From: Falsiroseomonas sp.
GTDB lineage: Bacteria; Pseudomonadota; Alphaproteobacteria; Acetobacterales; Acetobacteraceae
Assembly: GCF_030695085.1 (NCBI RefSeq)
Contig: NZ_JAUYTS010000026.1
Span: 1-47,307, forward strand
Direction: 5' to 3'
Length of the DNA stretch: 47,307 nt
A program made the translations under genes and the position numbers. This document shows, piece after piece, positions 8,481 through 16,243 of this stretch (position 1 is the stretch's first letter; every line of letters begins with the position of its first letter). The notes below the pieces were generated by a model that worked only from the letters and a program-made list of their open reading frames with translations, was not told the DNA's origin and did not search any database.

Positions 8481-9239
8481 ATGTCCGAGCCGATCGGCGC
8501 CTTCGACAGGGTTGCCGGACGGGTCGGCATCCGCGCGGGCTATGGGCTGCTGGCGCTGGACCTCGCGGCGCTGGTCTGGGTGATCGTCGAATCCTTCCTG
8601 CCGCAGGGGCCGATGCTGCGGCTGGTGGATTTCGCCTTCGGCCTGGTGCTGGGGACCGAGCTTGTGCTGCGGCTGCGGGCCAGCCCGCGGCCCTTGCGCG
8701 AGCTGATGCATCCCGCCGGCATCGCCGATGTGGTGGCGGTCGCCGCCTTCCTGCTGGCGCCCTTCGCCCCCGGCTGGGGCTTTCTGCGCAGCCTGCGCAC
8801 GCTGCGGCTGCTGCGTTCCGCCCGGCTGCTGGCCAAGCTGCGCCGCGACCTGCCGATCTTCCGCCGCAACCCGGAGGCGCCGATCGCCGCCGCCGACCTG
8901 CTGGTCTTCATCGCGGTGATGACCGGCATCGTCCACGCCACGCAATACGCCCGCAATCCGGAGATCGCGAATTGGGCGGATGCGCTGTATTTCACCGTGG
9001 CGGCGCTGACCACGACGGGCTTTGGCGACATCACGCTGGACGGCACCTGGGGCCGCTTCCTGACCGTGCTGATCATGCTGGCCGGCGTCACGCTGTTCCT
9101 GCGCCTGGCGCAGGCGCTGTTCCGGCCCGTGAAGGTCAGCTTCCGCTGCCCGAGTTGCGGCCTCGGCCGGCACGATACGGATGCGGTGCATTGCAAGGCC
9201 TGCGGCGTGCTGCTGAACATCCCCGACGACGGCGACTGA
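8481..9239 (+). CDS. Voltage-gated-like K+ channel with C-terminal zinc ribbon
   Basis: A 252-residue membrane protein. Helices S1-S3 span residues about 20-95. S4 has regularly spaced arginines (FLRSLRTLRLLRSARLL, 101-117). S5, the pore helix and the selectivity filter TTTGFGD (177-183) follow, then S6 (191-212). The filter is a K+-channel type with F in place of V/Y. The unusual part is the tail: CPSCG (223-227) and CKACG (238-242) form a four-cysteine zinc ribbon in place of a known ligand domain. It starts three bases after the hbd stop, so it is in the hbd operon. Probable role is K+ flux or membrane-potential control; the ribbon could sense metal or redox state (inference). Confidence 0.8.
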   Translation: MSEPIGAFDRVAGRVGIRAGYGLLALDLAALVWVIVESFLPQGPMLRLVDFAFGLVLGTELVLRLRASPRPLRELMHPAGIADVVAVAAFLLAPFAPGWGFLRSLRTLRLLRSARLLAKLRRDLPIFRRNPEAPIAAADLLVFIAVMTGIVHATQYARNPEIANWADALYFTVAALTTTGFGDITLDGTWGRFLTVLIMLAGVTLFLRLAQALFRPVKVSFRCPSCGLGRHDTDAVHCKACGVLLNIPDDGD

Positions 9240-9334
9240 ACCCCGCCGGCGGCTGGCGAGGTTGCCGACTGTCAGCACTGACGTGCATGCTTCCCGCATG
9301 GGCCGCGCAGACGGCCGTGACCGGGAGAAAATCC

Positions 9335-10294
9335 ATGAATTTCAGCCGCCGCAGCCTGTTGGCCGCATCGCTCGCCCTTCCCGTCGCCGGTGCCGCGCGC
9401 GCGCAATCCGGCTGGCAGCCGACCCGGCCGATCCAGCTCATCGTCGGCTTCGCCCCGGGTGGCGGTTCCGACATCATCGCCCGCACGATTGCGGAGGCAG
9501 CCTCGCCGCTGTTCCCGCAGCCGCTGGTGGTGGTGAACCGGCCTGGCGCGGGCGGCGCCATCGCGGCGGAGGCGGTCAGCCGCGCCGCGCCGGATGGCCA
9601 CACGCTGCTGATGGCGGGCGGGTCCGAGAGCACCTCCCTGCCCGCGCATCGGGACCTGCCCTATGACCCCAAGAAATCCTTCACCGCCGTCATCCGGCTG
9701 ACCCGCAATGCGCATTTCATCTGCGCCCGCGGCCGCGGCGGCCGCTTCACCAGCATGCAGCAGGTGATCGAGGCGGCGAAGGTGCGGCCGGAGGCGCTGA
9801 CCCATGGCTCCGCCGGCATCGGCACGCTGTCCCATTCCATCTTCATCCTGCTCGGCCGTGCGACGGGGACGGAGCTGCTGCACGTGCCCTACACCGGCGG
9901 TGGGCCGCAGCAGCAGGCGGTGCTGGCCGGGCAGGTGGACCTGGTGGTGCAGGCCTCGGATGAGCTGCGCGGCCTGGCGGCCTCCGGCGACCTCCTGCCG
10001 CTGGCCTGCGCCTCCGCCCAGCGCATGCCGGCCTTCCCGGAGGTGCCGACTTTGCGCGAACTGGGGATCGAGCTGGTGGCGGACAACATGAAGGGCTGGG
10101 TCGGCCCGGCCGGCATGCCGCCGGAGATGGTGTCCTCCCTGCATGACCGTTTCCGCCAGGCGATGGCGGCGCCGCGCTGGCAGCGCTTCATGGAACAGAC
10201 CGGGGAGGCCGATGGCTACGCCAATGGCACCGACTTCCAGCGCGACATGGACACGCTGCTGGACACCATCCGCGCCGCGATCCGCCGAACCTAG
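9335..10294 (+). CDS. Bug-family (TctC-like) solute-binding protein
   Basis: A 319-residue periplasmic protein. Residues 1-24 are an export signal with SRRSLLAAS, compatible with a twin-arginine signal, ending ARAQ. The mature part begins with the Bug hallmark RPIQLIVGFAPGGGSDIIAR (31-50) and continues with NRPGAGG, LPYDPKKSFTAV, HVPYTGGGPQQQAVLAGQVD and a C-terminal AAIRRT. Bug proteins bind small carboxylates, usually for a tripartite tricarboxylate transporter; none is encoded nearby, so this is an orphan receptor as is common in the family. ATG 9335 starts the signal peptide, with GGGAG 8-12 bases upstream. The dehydrogenase that follows may act on the imported acid. Confidence 0.88.
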   Translation: MNFSRRSLLAASLALPVAGAARAQSGWQPTRPIQLIVGFAPGGGSDIIARTIAEAASPLFPQPLVVVNRPGAGGAIAAEAVSRAAPDGHTLLMAGGSESTSLPAHRDLPYDPKKSFTAVIRLTRNAHFICARGRGGRFTSMQQVIEAAKVRPEALTHGSAGIGTLSHSIFILLGRATGTELLHVPYTGGGPQQQAVLAGQVDLVVQASDELRGLAASGDLLPLACASAQRMPAFPEVPTLRELGIELVADNMKGWVGPAGMPPEMVSSLHDRFRQAMAAPRWQRFMEQTGEADGYANGTDFQRDMDTLLDTIRAAIRRT

Positions 10295-10304
10295 TTTGTT
10301 TTTC

Positions 10305-10349
10305 GCGTGATCCGGACCTCCGGTGCCTTCGCACCTTCGGTCGTCACGC
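10305..10349 (+). promoter_or_regulatory. Nested hairpin between Bug and dehydrogenase genes
   Basis: Outer arms GCGTGA (10305-10310) and TCACGC (10344-10349) enclose a second stem with GGTGC and GCACC around a CTTC loop at 10322-10335. TTTGTTTTT precedes it. It may be an attenuator or a processing site between the two genes; the T-run is on the wrong side for a plus-strand terminator. Confidence 0.35.
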
Positions 10350-10363
10350 TCTGAGGACACAGC

Positions 10364-11275
10364 ATGACCGAGACGATCCAGCCGCCCGCCCCCGCCGCCT
10401 TCATCGGTCTCGGCGTGATGGGCGCCGCCATGGCGGCCAACCTCGCCAAGGCCGGCTATGCGCTGACCGTCAGCAACCGCAGCCGGGCCAAGGCGGCGGC
10501 GCTGGAGGCAGGCGGGGCGCGCTGGGCGGCAACCCCGGCGGAGGCCGCGCGCGGCGCCGCCTTCGTGGCACTCTGCCTGCCGGATACGCCGGATGTGGAG
10601 GCGGTGCTGTTCGGGCCGGAGGGCGTGGCGAAGGGCGTCGCGCCGGGCACGGTGGTGGTGGATTTCTCCACCATCGCGGCCGCCGCCGCGTCCGGCTTCG
10701 CGGCCAGGCTGGCGGCGGAGACCGGCGCCATCCTGCTGGACAGCCCGGTCTCGGGCGGGCCGAAGGGGGCGCTGGATGGCACGCTGACCTGCATGGTGGG
10801 CGGCGACGAGGCCGCCTTCGCCCGTGCCGAGCCGTGTTTCCGCGCCATGGGCAGGACGCTGACGCATCTCGGCCCGGCCGGCGCCGGCCAGGTCTGCAAA
10901 TCCGCCAACCAGCTGATCGTCGCCACCACCATGCTGGCGGTGGCCGAAGCCCTGGCGCTCGGCGCCAAGGCGGGGCTGGATGGGGAGAAGATGCGCCAGG
11001 CGCTGCGCGGCGGCAGTGCCGCCAGCTTCGTCATGGAGAACCATGCGGCGCGCATGCTGGCCGGCAATTACGCGCCGGGCTTCCGGGCGGAGCTGATGCG
11101 AAAGGATCTGCGCCTGTCCGCCACCGCGATGCGCGACCACGCGGTGTTCGCCCCCGCCACGGCGCTGACGGCGCAGATGCTGGAGGCGGTGGTCGCCTCC
11201 GGCCGTGGCGGGCTGGACAGCGCCTCGGTGGGGGCGCTGGTGGCCGAGCTGTCGGGCGTGCCGCGTGATCGCTGA
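10364..11275 (+). CDS. NAD(P)-dependent beta-hydroxyacid dehydrogenase
   Basis: A 303-residue protein of the 3-hydroxyisobutyrate / tartronate-semialdehyde reductase family. The Rossmann motif is FIGLGVMGAAMAANLAKAG (13-31). The substrate-binding stretch is DSPVSGGPKGALDGTL (126-141), and the catalytic lysine is K179 in GAGQVCKSANQ. The C-terminal all-helical domain contains RKDLRLS. The family interconverts small 3-hydroxy acids and aldehydes. NRSR after the second strand replaces the acidic residue of NAD-preferring members, so NADPH use is likely (inference). It follows the Bug gene by 69 bases with a hairpin between; a joint role in uptake and reduction of a small organic acid is plausible. 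The substrate cannot be read from the sequence. Confidence 0.85.
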   Translation: MTETIQPPAPAAFIGLGVMGAAMAANLAKAGYALTVSNRSRAKAAALEAGGARWAATPAEAARGAAFVALCLPDTPDVEAVLFGPEGVAKGVAPGTVVVDFSTIAAAAASGFAARLAAETGAILLDSPVSGGPKGALDGTLTCMVGGDEAAFARAEPCFRAMGRTLTHLGPAGAGQVCKSANQLIVATTMLAVAEALALGAKAGLDGEKMRQALRGGSAASFVMENHAARMLAGNYAPGFRAELMRKDLRLSATAMRDHAVFAPATALTAQMLEAVVASGRGGLDSASVGALVAELSGVPRDR

Positions 11276-11319
11276 AGGCCGAATGGCCGGAAGCGCGAAT
11301 CACGCGGCCCTCAAGCGGC

Positions 11320-11835
11320 CTATGCCGGACGCTTGAAGGACACCTTGTCGTTCTCGCCGGCCTTCGGCGGCTCCCCGGTGATGCGCGCCTTCACATAGCC
11401 ATAGGCGTGCAACAGGGTGGAGGACGGCGCGTCCCAGTACTCGGCGCCCTCGACCTCCACCTTCAGCAGCGCGGCGTTGGGGTCTTCCGGGCCGTTCGGG
11501 AACCAGGTGCGCAGCGGCTCGGACCACATCGCCTTCTGCCTGGCCACGTCGCGGATGATCTGCGCGGTGCCGGAGATGGAGACGTAGTTCTGGTCGGACG
11601 GCTCGGCATAGGCGAGCAGCACGCGCTCATCCTGGCGGATCTCGTCGGCCTTGGGCGAGCCGCCGCTGGTGAAGAACCACAGCGTGCCGTCGAATTCGCG
11701 CAGCTCCACCGCGCGCATCGGGCGGCCGCGCATATGGCCCTGCGGGTCGATGGTGACCATGGTCGCAACCTCGATATCGCGGATCAGCTCCCACACCTTG
11801 TCGCGGGCGGCCTGGTCGGTGCGTGTCTGGGTCAT
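11320..11835 (-). CDS. General stress protein 26-type flavin-binding protein (PNPOx-like fold)
   Basis: A 171-residue split-barrel protein. DKVWELIRDIEVATMVTID and RGRPMRAVELREFDGTLWFF, then GSPKADEIRQDERVLLAYA and YVSISGTAQIIRD, match the general stress protein 26 (YdaG/YzzA) group of the pyridoxamine-phosphate-oxidase superfamily. The tail ends with WDAPSS and a KARITG element, also typical. Members bind FMN or FAD and are induced by general stress; the reaction is unknown. It is divergent from the crotonase gene, with 101 bases between. A near match to the EcfG promoter lies 30-54 bases upstream of the start. Confidence 0.8.
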   Translation of the reverse strand: MTQTRTDQAARDKVWELIRDIEVATMVTIDPQGHMRGRPMRAVELREFDGTLWFFTSGGSPKADEIRQDERVLLAYAEPSDQNYVSISGTAQIIRDVARQKAMWSEPLRTWFPNGPEDPNAALLKVEVEGAEYWDAPSSTLLHAYGYVKARITGEPPKAGENDKVSFKRPA

Positions 11836-11864
11836 GGCAAGGCTCCTGTGAAGGTCGCGGACAG

Positions 11865-11889
11865 AACGGATGGGCGGCGCCGGGGTTGC
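11865..11889 (-). promoter_or_regulatory. Possible weak EcfG-type promoter
   Basis: Read on the minus strand this is GCAAC-N16-CGTT, one mismatch from the general-stress consensus GGAAC-N16/17-CGTT. It lies upstream of the stress protein at 11835. One mismatch in the -35 element makes it tentative. Confidence 0.3.
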
Positions 11890-11936
11890 CTGCGGCCATC
11901 TGGCCGGGCGCGCGCGACGGCGTTACGGTCGCGCCC

Positions 11937-12719
11937 ATGTCGCACCCCCTGATCAAGCTCGAACGCGAGGGCGTCCTCGCCATCCTCACCATCGACCGGC
12001 CGGCCAAGCGCAATGCGATGGACCTGCCGATGTGGATCGCCCTGGCCGAGGCGGTGGAGACCTGCTCCGCCGATGATGACCTTCGCTGCCTGGTGCTGCG
12101 CGGCGCCGGCGAGGAGGCCTTCTGCGCCGGCGCCGACATCGCCGCCTTTCAGACGGAGCGCGGCACGCCGGAGCGGGAGGCGGTGTACGCCGCGGAGATC
12201 GGCCGCAGCTTCCAGTCGCTGCGCCTGTGCCGCCACCCGGTGGTCGCCGCCTGCCGCGGCTGGACCATGGGCGGCGGGGCGGGGCTGGCGACGATGGCGG
12301 ATTTCAGGGTGGGCGGCCCGGCGACCCGCATCGGCATCCCGGCGCGCAACCTGAACATCTTCTATGCCTATGAGGAGTTGGACCCGCTGCTGCAGTCGGT
12401 GGGCTACGGCGTGGCGATGGAGATGCTGGTGGAAGGCCGCGTCTTCACCGGGGCCGAGGCCTATGAGAAGGGCCTGCTGTCACGCCTGGTGGCGGATGAG
12501 GCGGTGCAGGAGGAAGCACTCGCCATGGCGCACCGCATCGCCCAGGGCGCGCCGCTCGCCAACCGTTTTCACAAGCGGGCCTTGCAGGAGCTGCGCGGGG
12601 CCTTGCCGATCACGCCCGAGCAGTATGCGGCGAGCAAGAGCTTTCCCTACACGGAGGACTTCCGGGAGGCGACGCGGGCCTTTGTGGAGAAGCGGAAGCC
12701 GGTGTTCCGGGGGCGCTAG
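11937..12719 (+). CDS. Crotonase-family protein (enoyl-CoA hydratase/isomerase)
   Basis: A 260-residue protein of standard length. It shows the CoA-binding start (TIDRPAKRNAMD), the oxyanion-hole segment CAGADIAAF (63-71) and GWTMGGGAGLATMADFRV (108-125). Of the two glutamates of true hydratases, the second is present (AMEMLVEGR, E162), but the first is absent: where hydratases have a PE motif this protein has GIPARNLN (133-140). One-Glu crotonases include isomerases, decarboxylases and hydrolases, so simple hydration is doubtful. ATG 11937 is the first start in register with the fold. The 3' end lies antisense to the extended DUF559 frame, and an almost perfect 33-bp hairpin follows the stop. 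Confidence 0.8.
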   Translation: MSHPLIKLEREGVLAILTIDRPAKRNAMDLPMWIALAEAVETCSADDDLRCLVLRGAGEEAFCAGADIAAFQTERGTPEREAVYAAEIGRSFQSLRLCRHPVVAACRGWTMGGGAGLATMADFRVGGPATRIGIPARNLNIFYAYEELDPLLQSVGYGVAMEMLVEGRVFTGAEAYEKGLLSRLVADEAVQEEALAMAHRIAQGAPLANRFHKRALQELRGALPITPEQYAASKSFPYTEDFREATRAFVEKRKPVFRGR

Positions 12720-13160
12720 GGCTGGGCGGACCCGAGACCCCCACCCCGACCAGCCTTCGGCGTTGCGGCAGTGCCGCAACCCCGAAGGCTGGTCGGGGTG
12801 GGGGCAGGCGCGACCTTCACGCCGAAGCCTCTCCGCCAGCACGCGCGCAATATCCGCCACCACCCCATCTCGGTTGCCGCGCACCTCGTTGTTCCAGTAG
12901 CGCAGCACCAGCCAGCCCGCGGCGGTCATCGCCGCATCGCGCGCTGAGTCGCGCGCCTCGCCGTGCTGGCCGCCATCCACCTCGACCACCAACCGCGCCT
13001 CAAGGCAGGCGAAGTCGGCGATATGGGGCGGGATGGGATGCTGGCGACGAAAGGCAGCGCCGAGCGCGTCCTGGCGCAGGGCCTGCCAGAGAAGGCGTTC
13101 CTCCACCGTGGCGTCGCGGCGCAGGCGGCGGGCGATGTCGCGGAGCTTGGAGTCACGCAT
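12480..13160 (-). CDS. DUF559 (Vsr-like) nuclease-domain protein with read-through tail
   Basis: The first about 115 of 226 residues form a DUF559 domain: EERLLWQALR (20-29), FRRQHPIPPHIADF (37-50), LVVEVDGGQH (57-66) and VLRYWNNEV (85-93). D49, E60, D62 and H66 line up with the PD-(D/E)XK/Vsr-type active site. The family is presumed to cut DNA, but no biological role is established. There is no stop after the domain: residues about 119-142 are encoded by the palindromic repeat at 12738-12804, and the last about 80 residues are antisense to the crotonase 3' end and have no recognisable fold. A second copy of the repeat lies 11 bases upstream of the start. Whether the tail is made or removed is unknown; the domain call itself is secure. 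Confidence 0.75.
   Translation of the reverse strand: MRDSKLRDIARRLRRDATVEERLLWQALRQDALGAAFRRQHPIPPHIADFACLEARLVVEVDGGQHGEARDSARDAAMTAAGWLVLRYWNNEVRGNRDGVVADIARVLAERLRREGRACPHPDQPSGLRHCRNAEGWSGWGSRVRPALAPPEHRLPLLHKGPRRLPEVLRVGKALARRILLGRDRQGPAQLLQGPLVKTVGERRALGDAVRHGECFLLHRLIRHQA
12738..12804. repeat. Palindromic repeat copy 2: 33-bp hairpin
   Basis: Arms 12738-12770 and 12772-12804 pair in 32 of 33 positions around a single central base, with a C/C mismatch at 12761/12781. The outer part (CCCCCACCCCGACC) equals the start of the repeat at 13171; the inner part differs. It lies 18 bases after the crotonase stop and inside the DUF559 frame. It could act as a bidirectional terminator. Confidence 0.8.
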
Positions 13161-13170
13161 GGTGGAAGAA

Positions 13171-13208
13171 CCCCCACCCCGACCCTCCCCCGCAAGCGCG
13201 GGGGAGGG
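13171..13208. repeat. Palindromic repeat copy 3
   Basis: Starts CCCCCACCCCGACC, then perfect 11-bp arms CCCTCCCCCGC (13183-13193) and GCGGGGGAGGG (13198-13208) with loop AAGC. It lies eight bases past the hppA stop and 11 bases ahead of the DUF559 start, so it probably also terminates hppA. Confidence 0.75.
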
Positions 13209-13215
13209 AGAAGTC

Positions 13216-15351
13216 TCAGCTATGCGCCAGCACCGCCAGCAGCATCAGCGCCACGATGTTGGTGATCTTGATCATCGGGTTCACCGCCGGGCCGGAGGTG
13301 TCCTTGTACGGGTCACCCACCGTGTCGCCGGTCACCGCGGCCTTGTGGGCCTCGCTGCCCTTGCCGCCGTAATGGCCTTCCTCGATGTACTTCTTGGCAT
13401 TGTCCCAGGCGCCGCCGCCGGTGGTCATGCTGACCGCCACGAAGAAGCCGGTGACGATCACGCCGAGCAGCATGGCACCCAGCGAGGAGAACGCCGCCGC
13501 CTTGCCGCCGATCATCAGGATCACCAGGAAGACGAAGATCGGTGACAGCACCGGCAGCAGGGACGGGATGATCATTTCCTTGATCGCCGCCTTGGTCAGC
13601 ATGTCCACCGCGCGCCCGTAATCGGGCTTTTCCGCGCCGGTCATGATGCCCGGATGCTCGCGGAACTGCCGGCGCACTTCCTCCACCACCGCGGTCGCGG
13701 CACGGCCCACCGCGGTCATCGACATGCCGCCGAACAGATAGGGCAACAACCCGCCGAACAGCAGACCGACCACCACATACGGGTCGGACAGGCTGAAGGT
13801 CATCACGCCGATCCCGGCGAAATACGGGTAGATGTCCGGGTTGGCGATGAAGTGGTTCAGGTCCTGCGTATAGGCCGCGAACAGCACCAGCGCGCCGAGG
13901 CCGGCGGAGCCGATGGCATAGCCCTTGGTCACCGCCTTGGTGGTGTTGCCGACCGCATCCAGCGCATCGGTGGAAACCCGCACCTCGCTCGGCAGCCCCG
14001 CCATTTCCGCGATGCCGCCGGCATTGTCCGTCACCGGCCCGAAGGCATCGAGTGCCACCACCATGCCGGCGAGTGCCAGCATCGTCGTGGTCGCGATGGC
14101 AATGCCATACAGCCCCGCCAGGCCATACGAGGAAAGAACGCCCGCGATGATGATCAGCGCCGGCAGCGCCGTGCTTTCCATCGATACCGCCAGGCCGCGG
14201 ATGACGTTGGTGCCGTGCCCGGTCTGCGAGGCTTCCGCGATGGAGCGCACCGGGCGGAACTGGGTGCCGGTGTAGTATTCCGTCACCACCACGATCGCCG
14301 CTGTCACCGCGAGGCCCACCGCGCCGCACAGGAACAGCGCGAAGGCGCCGAAGCTGTGGCCGCCCGCGGTGATCGTGCCGGTACCAAACACCAGGTAGCA
14401 AAGCGGTAGCAGCACCGCGAGCGACAGCGCTCCGGTGACGAGGAAGCCCCGGTACATGGCGTGCATGATGTTGTTGGAGGCCGGCAGCTTCACGAAGTAG
14501 GTGCCGGCGATGGAGGTCACCACGCAGACCGCGCCGATCGCCAGCGGGAACAGCATTCCGGCGATGCGGGCTTCCGCGGTGAAGGAGATGGCGGCGAGCA
14601 CCATCGTCGCCACCATGGTCACCGCATAGGTCTCGAACAGGTCGGCCGCCATGCCGGCGCAGTCGCCGACATTGTCGCCCACATTATCCGCGATGGTGGC
14701 GGGGTTGCGGGGGTCATCCTCCGGGATGCCCGCTTCCACCTTGCCCACCATGTCGCCGCCGACATCCGCACCCTTGGTGAAGATGCCGCCGCCGAGGCGG
14801 GCGAAGATCGAGATGAGGGAGGCGCCGAAGCCCAGCGCCACCAGCGCATCGATCACCAGCCGGCTATTGGCCGCGAATCCGCCGATCGGCACCAGGATCA
14901 GGAAATAGGTGGCCACTCCCAGCAGGGCGAGGCCCGCCACCAGCATGCCGGTGATGGCGCCGGATTTGAACGCGACATCCAGCCCCGAGGCCAGCGACTG
15001 CGTCGCCGCCTGGGCGGTGCGGACATTGGCGCGGACCGAGACGTTCATGCCGATGAAACCGGCCGCCCCTGACAGGACCGCGCCGATCAGGAAGCCGATC
15101 GCCACCGCGAAGGCATGCCCGCCGAAGCCGAAGGCCGCCAGGATGACGAAGAACAGCACGACTCCGACAATGGAAATGGTGATGTATTGGCGCTTCAGAT
15201 AGGCGTTGGCGCCTTCCTGGATGGCCTTGGCGATTTCCTGCATCCGGTCGGTGCCGGCATCCCGTGCCAGCACCTCCTTCGCCGTGACCACGCCATAGGC
15301 GATGGATAGCGTGCCCAATGCGATGATCAGCAACAATGCGAGCGTCATCAA
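13216..15351 (-). CDS. hppA: K+-independent H+-translocating membrane pyrophosphatase
   Basis: A 711-residue integral membrane enzyme with about 16 helices that couples PPi hydrolysis to proton export. The PPi/Mg site is [20 protein letters not shown] (193-212) with [19 protein letters not shown] (222-240); a third acidic cluster lies at [17 protein letters not shown] (437-453). The segment [10 protein letters not shown] (468-477) has Lys and Thr at the two positions that are Ala and Ala/Gly in K+-dependent enzymes, so it should be K+-independent. The start is ATG 15351, with a second ATG directly after it. The soluble pyrophosphatase gene lies upstream on the same strand, 189 bases away, so the cell can either conserve or dissipate PPi energy. 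Confidence 0.96.
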   Translation of the reverse strand: MMTLALLLIIALGTLSIAYGVVTAKEVLARDAGTDRMQEIAKAIQEGANAYLKRQYITISIVGVVLFFVILAAFGFGGHAFAVAIGFLIGAVLSGAAGFIGMNVSVRANVRTAQAATQSLASGLDVAFKSGAITGMLVAGLALLGVATYFLILVPIGGFAANSRLVIDALVALGFGASLISIFARLGGGIFTKGADVGGDMVGKVEAGIPEDDPRNPATIADNVGDNVGDCAGMAADLFETYAVTMVATMVLAAISFTAEARIAGMLFPLAIGAVCVVTSIAGTYFVKLPASNNIMHAMYRGFLVTGALSLAVLLPLCYLVFGTGTITAGGHSFGAFALFLCGAVGLAVTAAIVVVTEYYTGTQFRPVRSIAEASQTGHGTNVIRGLAVSMESTALPALIIIAGVLSSYGLAGLYGIAIATTTMLALAGMVVALDAFGPVTDNAGGIAEMAGLPSEVRVSTDALDAVGNTTKAVTKGYAIGSAGLGALVLFAAYTQDLNHFIANPDIYPYFAGIGVMTFSLSDPYVVVGLLFGGLLPYLFGGMSMTAVGRAATAVVEEVRRQFREHPGIMTGAEKPDYGRAVDMLTKAAIKEMIIPSLLPVLSPIFVFLVILMIGGKAAAFSSLGAMLLGVIVTGFFVAVSMTTGGGAWDNAKKYIEEGHYGGKGSEAHKAAVTGDTVGDPYKDTSGPAVNPMIKITNIVALMLLAVLAHS

Positions 15352-15441
15352 AGCGACGGTCTCCCCCTTTTCTGGCCTCTTCTCCGGGCCGCGCGGTCCG
15401 TCGTTCGGGCCGGTCCGGGTGCGGGGGGAGCCGCGCGGGGG

Positions 15442-15462
15442 CCGGCCCGCGCCGCGGGCCGG
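15442..15462 (-). terminator. GC hairpin between ppa and hppA
   Basis: Perfect 9-bp arms CCGGCCCGC (15442-15450) and GCGGGCCGG (15454-15462). It lies downstream of ppa and upstream of hppA, and follows a T-rich patch (A7 on the plus strand near 15520) that is not adjacent. It is either a terminator or a leader structure for hppA. Confidence 0.3.
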
Positions 15463-15540
15463 TGGAAGCTTGCCGGGCGGCGGATGCGCTGTCCACGCCG
15501 CCCGTCAAGTGCGCCTGCTAAAAAAAGCGGAGCGTGGTCG

Positions 15541-16089
15541 TTACTCGGCCGGGTCCTTGGCGGCGGCGGCCTCATAGGCCGCCATGGAGGACAGGATGAT
15601 ATCCGCCGCCTCGCTGGCCGAACCCCAGCCGCGCACCTTCACCCACTTGTCCGATTCCAGGTCCTTGTAGGTGGCGAAGAAGTGCTCGATGGACCGGCGG
15701 GTGATCTCGGGCAGTTCCTCGGCGCTGGTGATGCCCGAATACATCGGGTGAACCTTGTCGTGCGGCACGCAGACCAGCTTCTCATCCGACCCGGCCTCAT
15801 CCTCCATGTGCAGCACGCCGATCGGGCGGGCGCGGATGACGCAGCCCGGCACCACGGGCGCCGGGGTCAGCACCAGCACATCGGCCGGGTCGCCGTCATC
15901 GGCCAGCGTGCCGGGGATGAAGCCATAGGCGGCCGGGTAGGCCATGGGAGTGAACAGGAAGCGGTCGACCACCACCGCGCCGCTGTCCTTGTCCAATTCA
16001 TACTTCACCTGGCTGCCCTGGGGGATTTCCACCACGACATTGACGTCATGCGGCGGGGCCTTGCCGGTCGGAATCTTGGCGAGGTTCAT
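15541..16089 (-). CDS. ppa: Soluble inorganic pyrophosphatase (family I)
   Basis: A 182-residue cytoplasmic enzyme that hydrolyses PPi to 2 Pi. Family I features are all present: KYELDKDSGAVVVDR (29-43), PAAYGFIPGT (52-61), the metal-binding signature DGDPADVLVL (65-74), and DEKLVCVPHDK. The C-terminus KVRGWGSASEA is typical. Length matches bacterial hexameric enzymes. It reads in the same direction as hppA. The 154-base gap upstream is shared with the divergent exported hydrolase gene. Confidence 0.96.
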   Translation of the reverse strand: MNLAKIPTGKAPPHDVNVVVEIPQGSQVKYELDKDSGAVVVDRFLFTPMAYPAAYGFIPGTLADDGDPADVLVLTPAPVVPGCVIRARPIGVLHMEDEAGSDEKLVCVPHDKVHPMYSGITSAEELPEITRRSIEHFFATYKDLESDKWVKVRGWGSASEAADIILSSMAAYEAAAAKDPAE

Positions 16090-16243
16090 GTCGGGGAGGA
16101 CCTTGGCTTGCGTTCTGATCCCCTACCCTAGCGCGCCCAGCGGCGGGAGGCGACGGGGGCCGCGTGGCTGGCTGAAAGCCGCTTGCCTTCCGCCCGTCCG
16201 GCGCCGCAGGCTTGGCGGCACGAAGGGCAAGGGACTCCAGGAC

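Noticed and set aside
7515..9299. A 594-codon minus-strand frame over hbd and the channel gene
   Set aside because: Composition is that of an antisense shadow, with no domain and no ribosome binding site.
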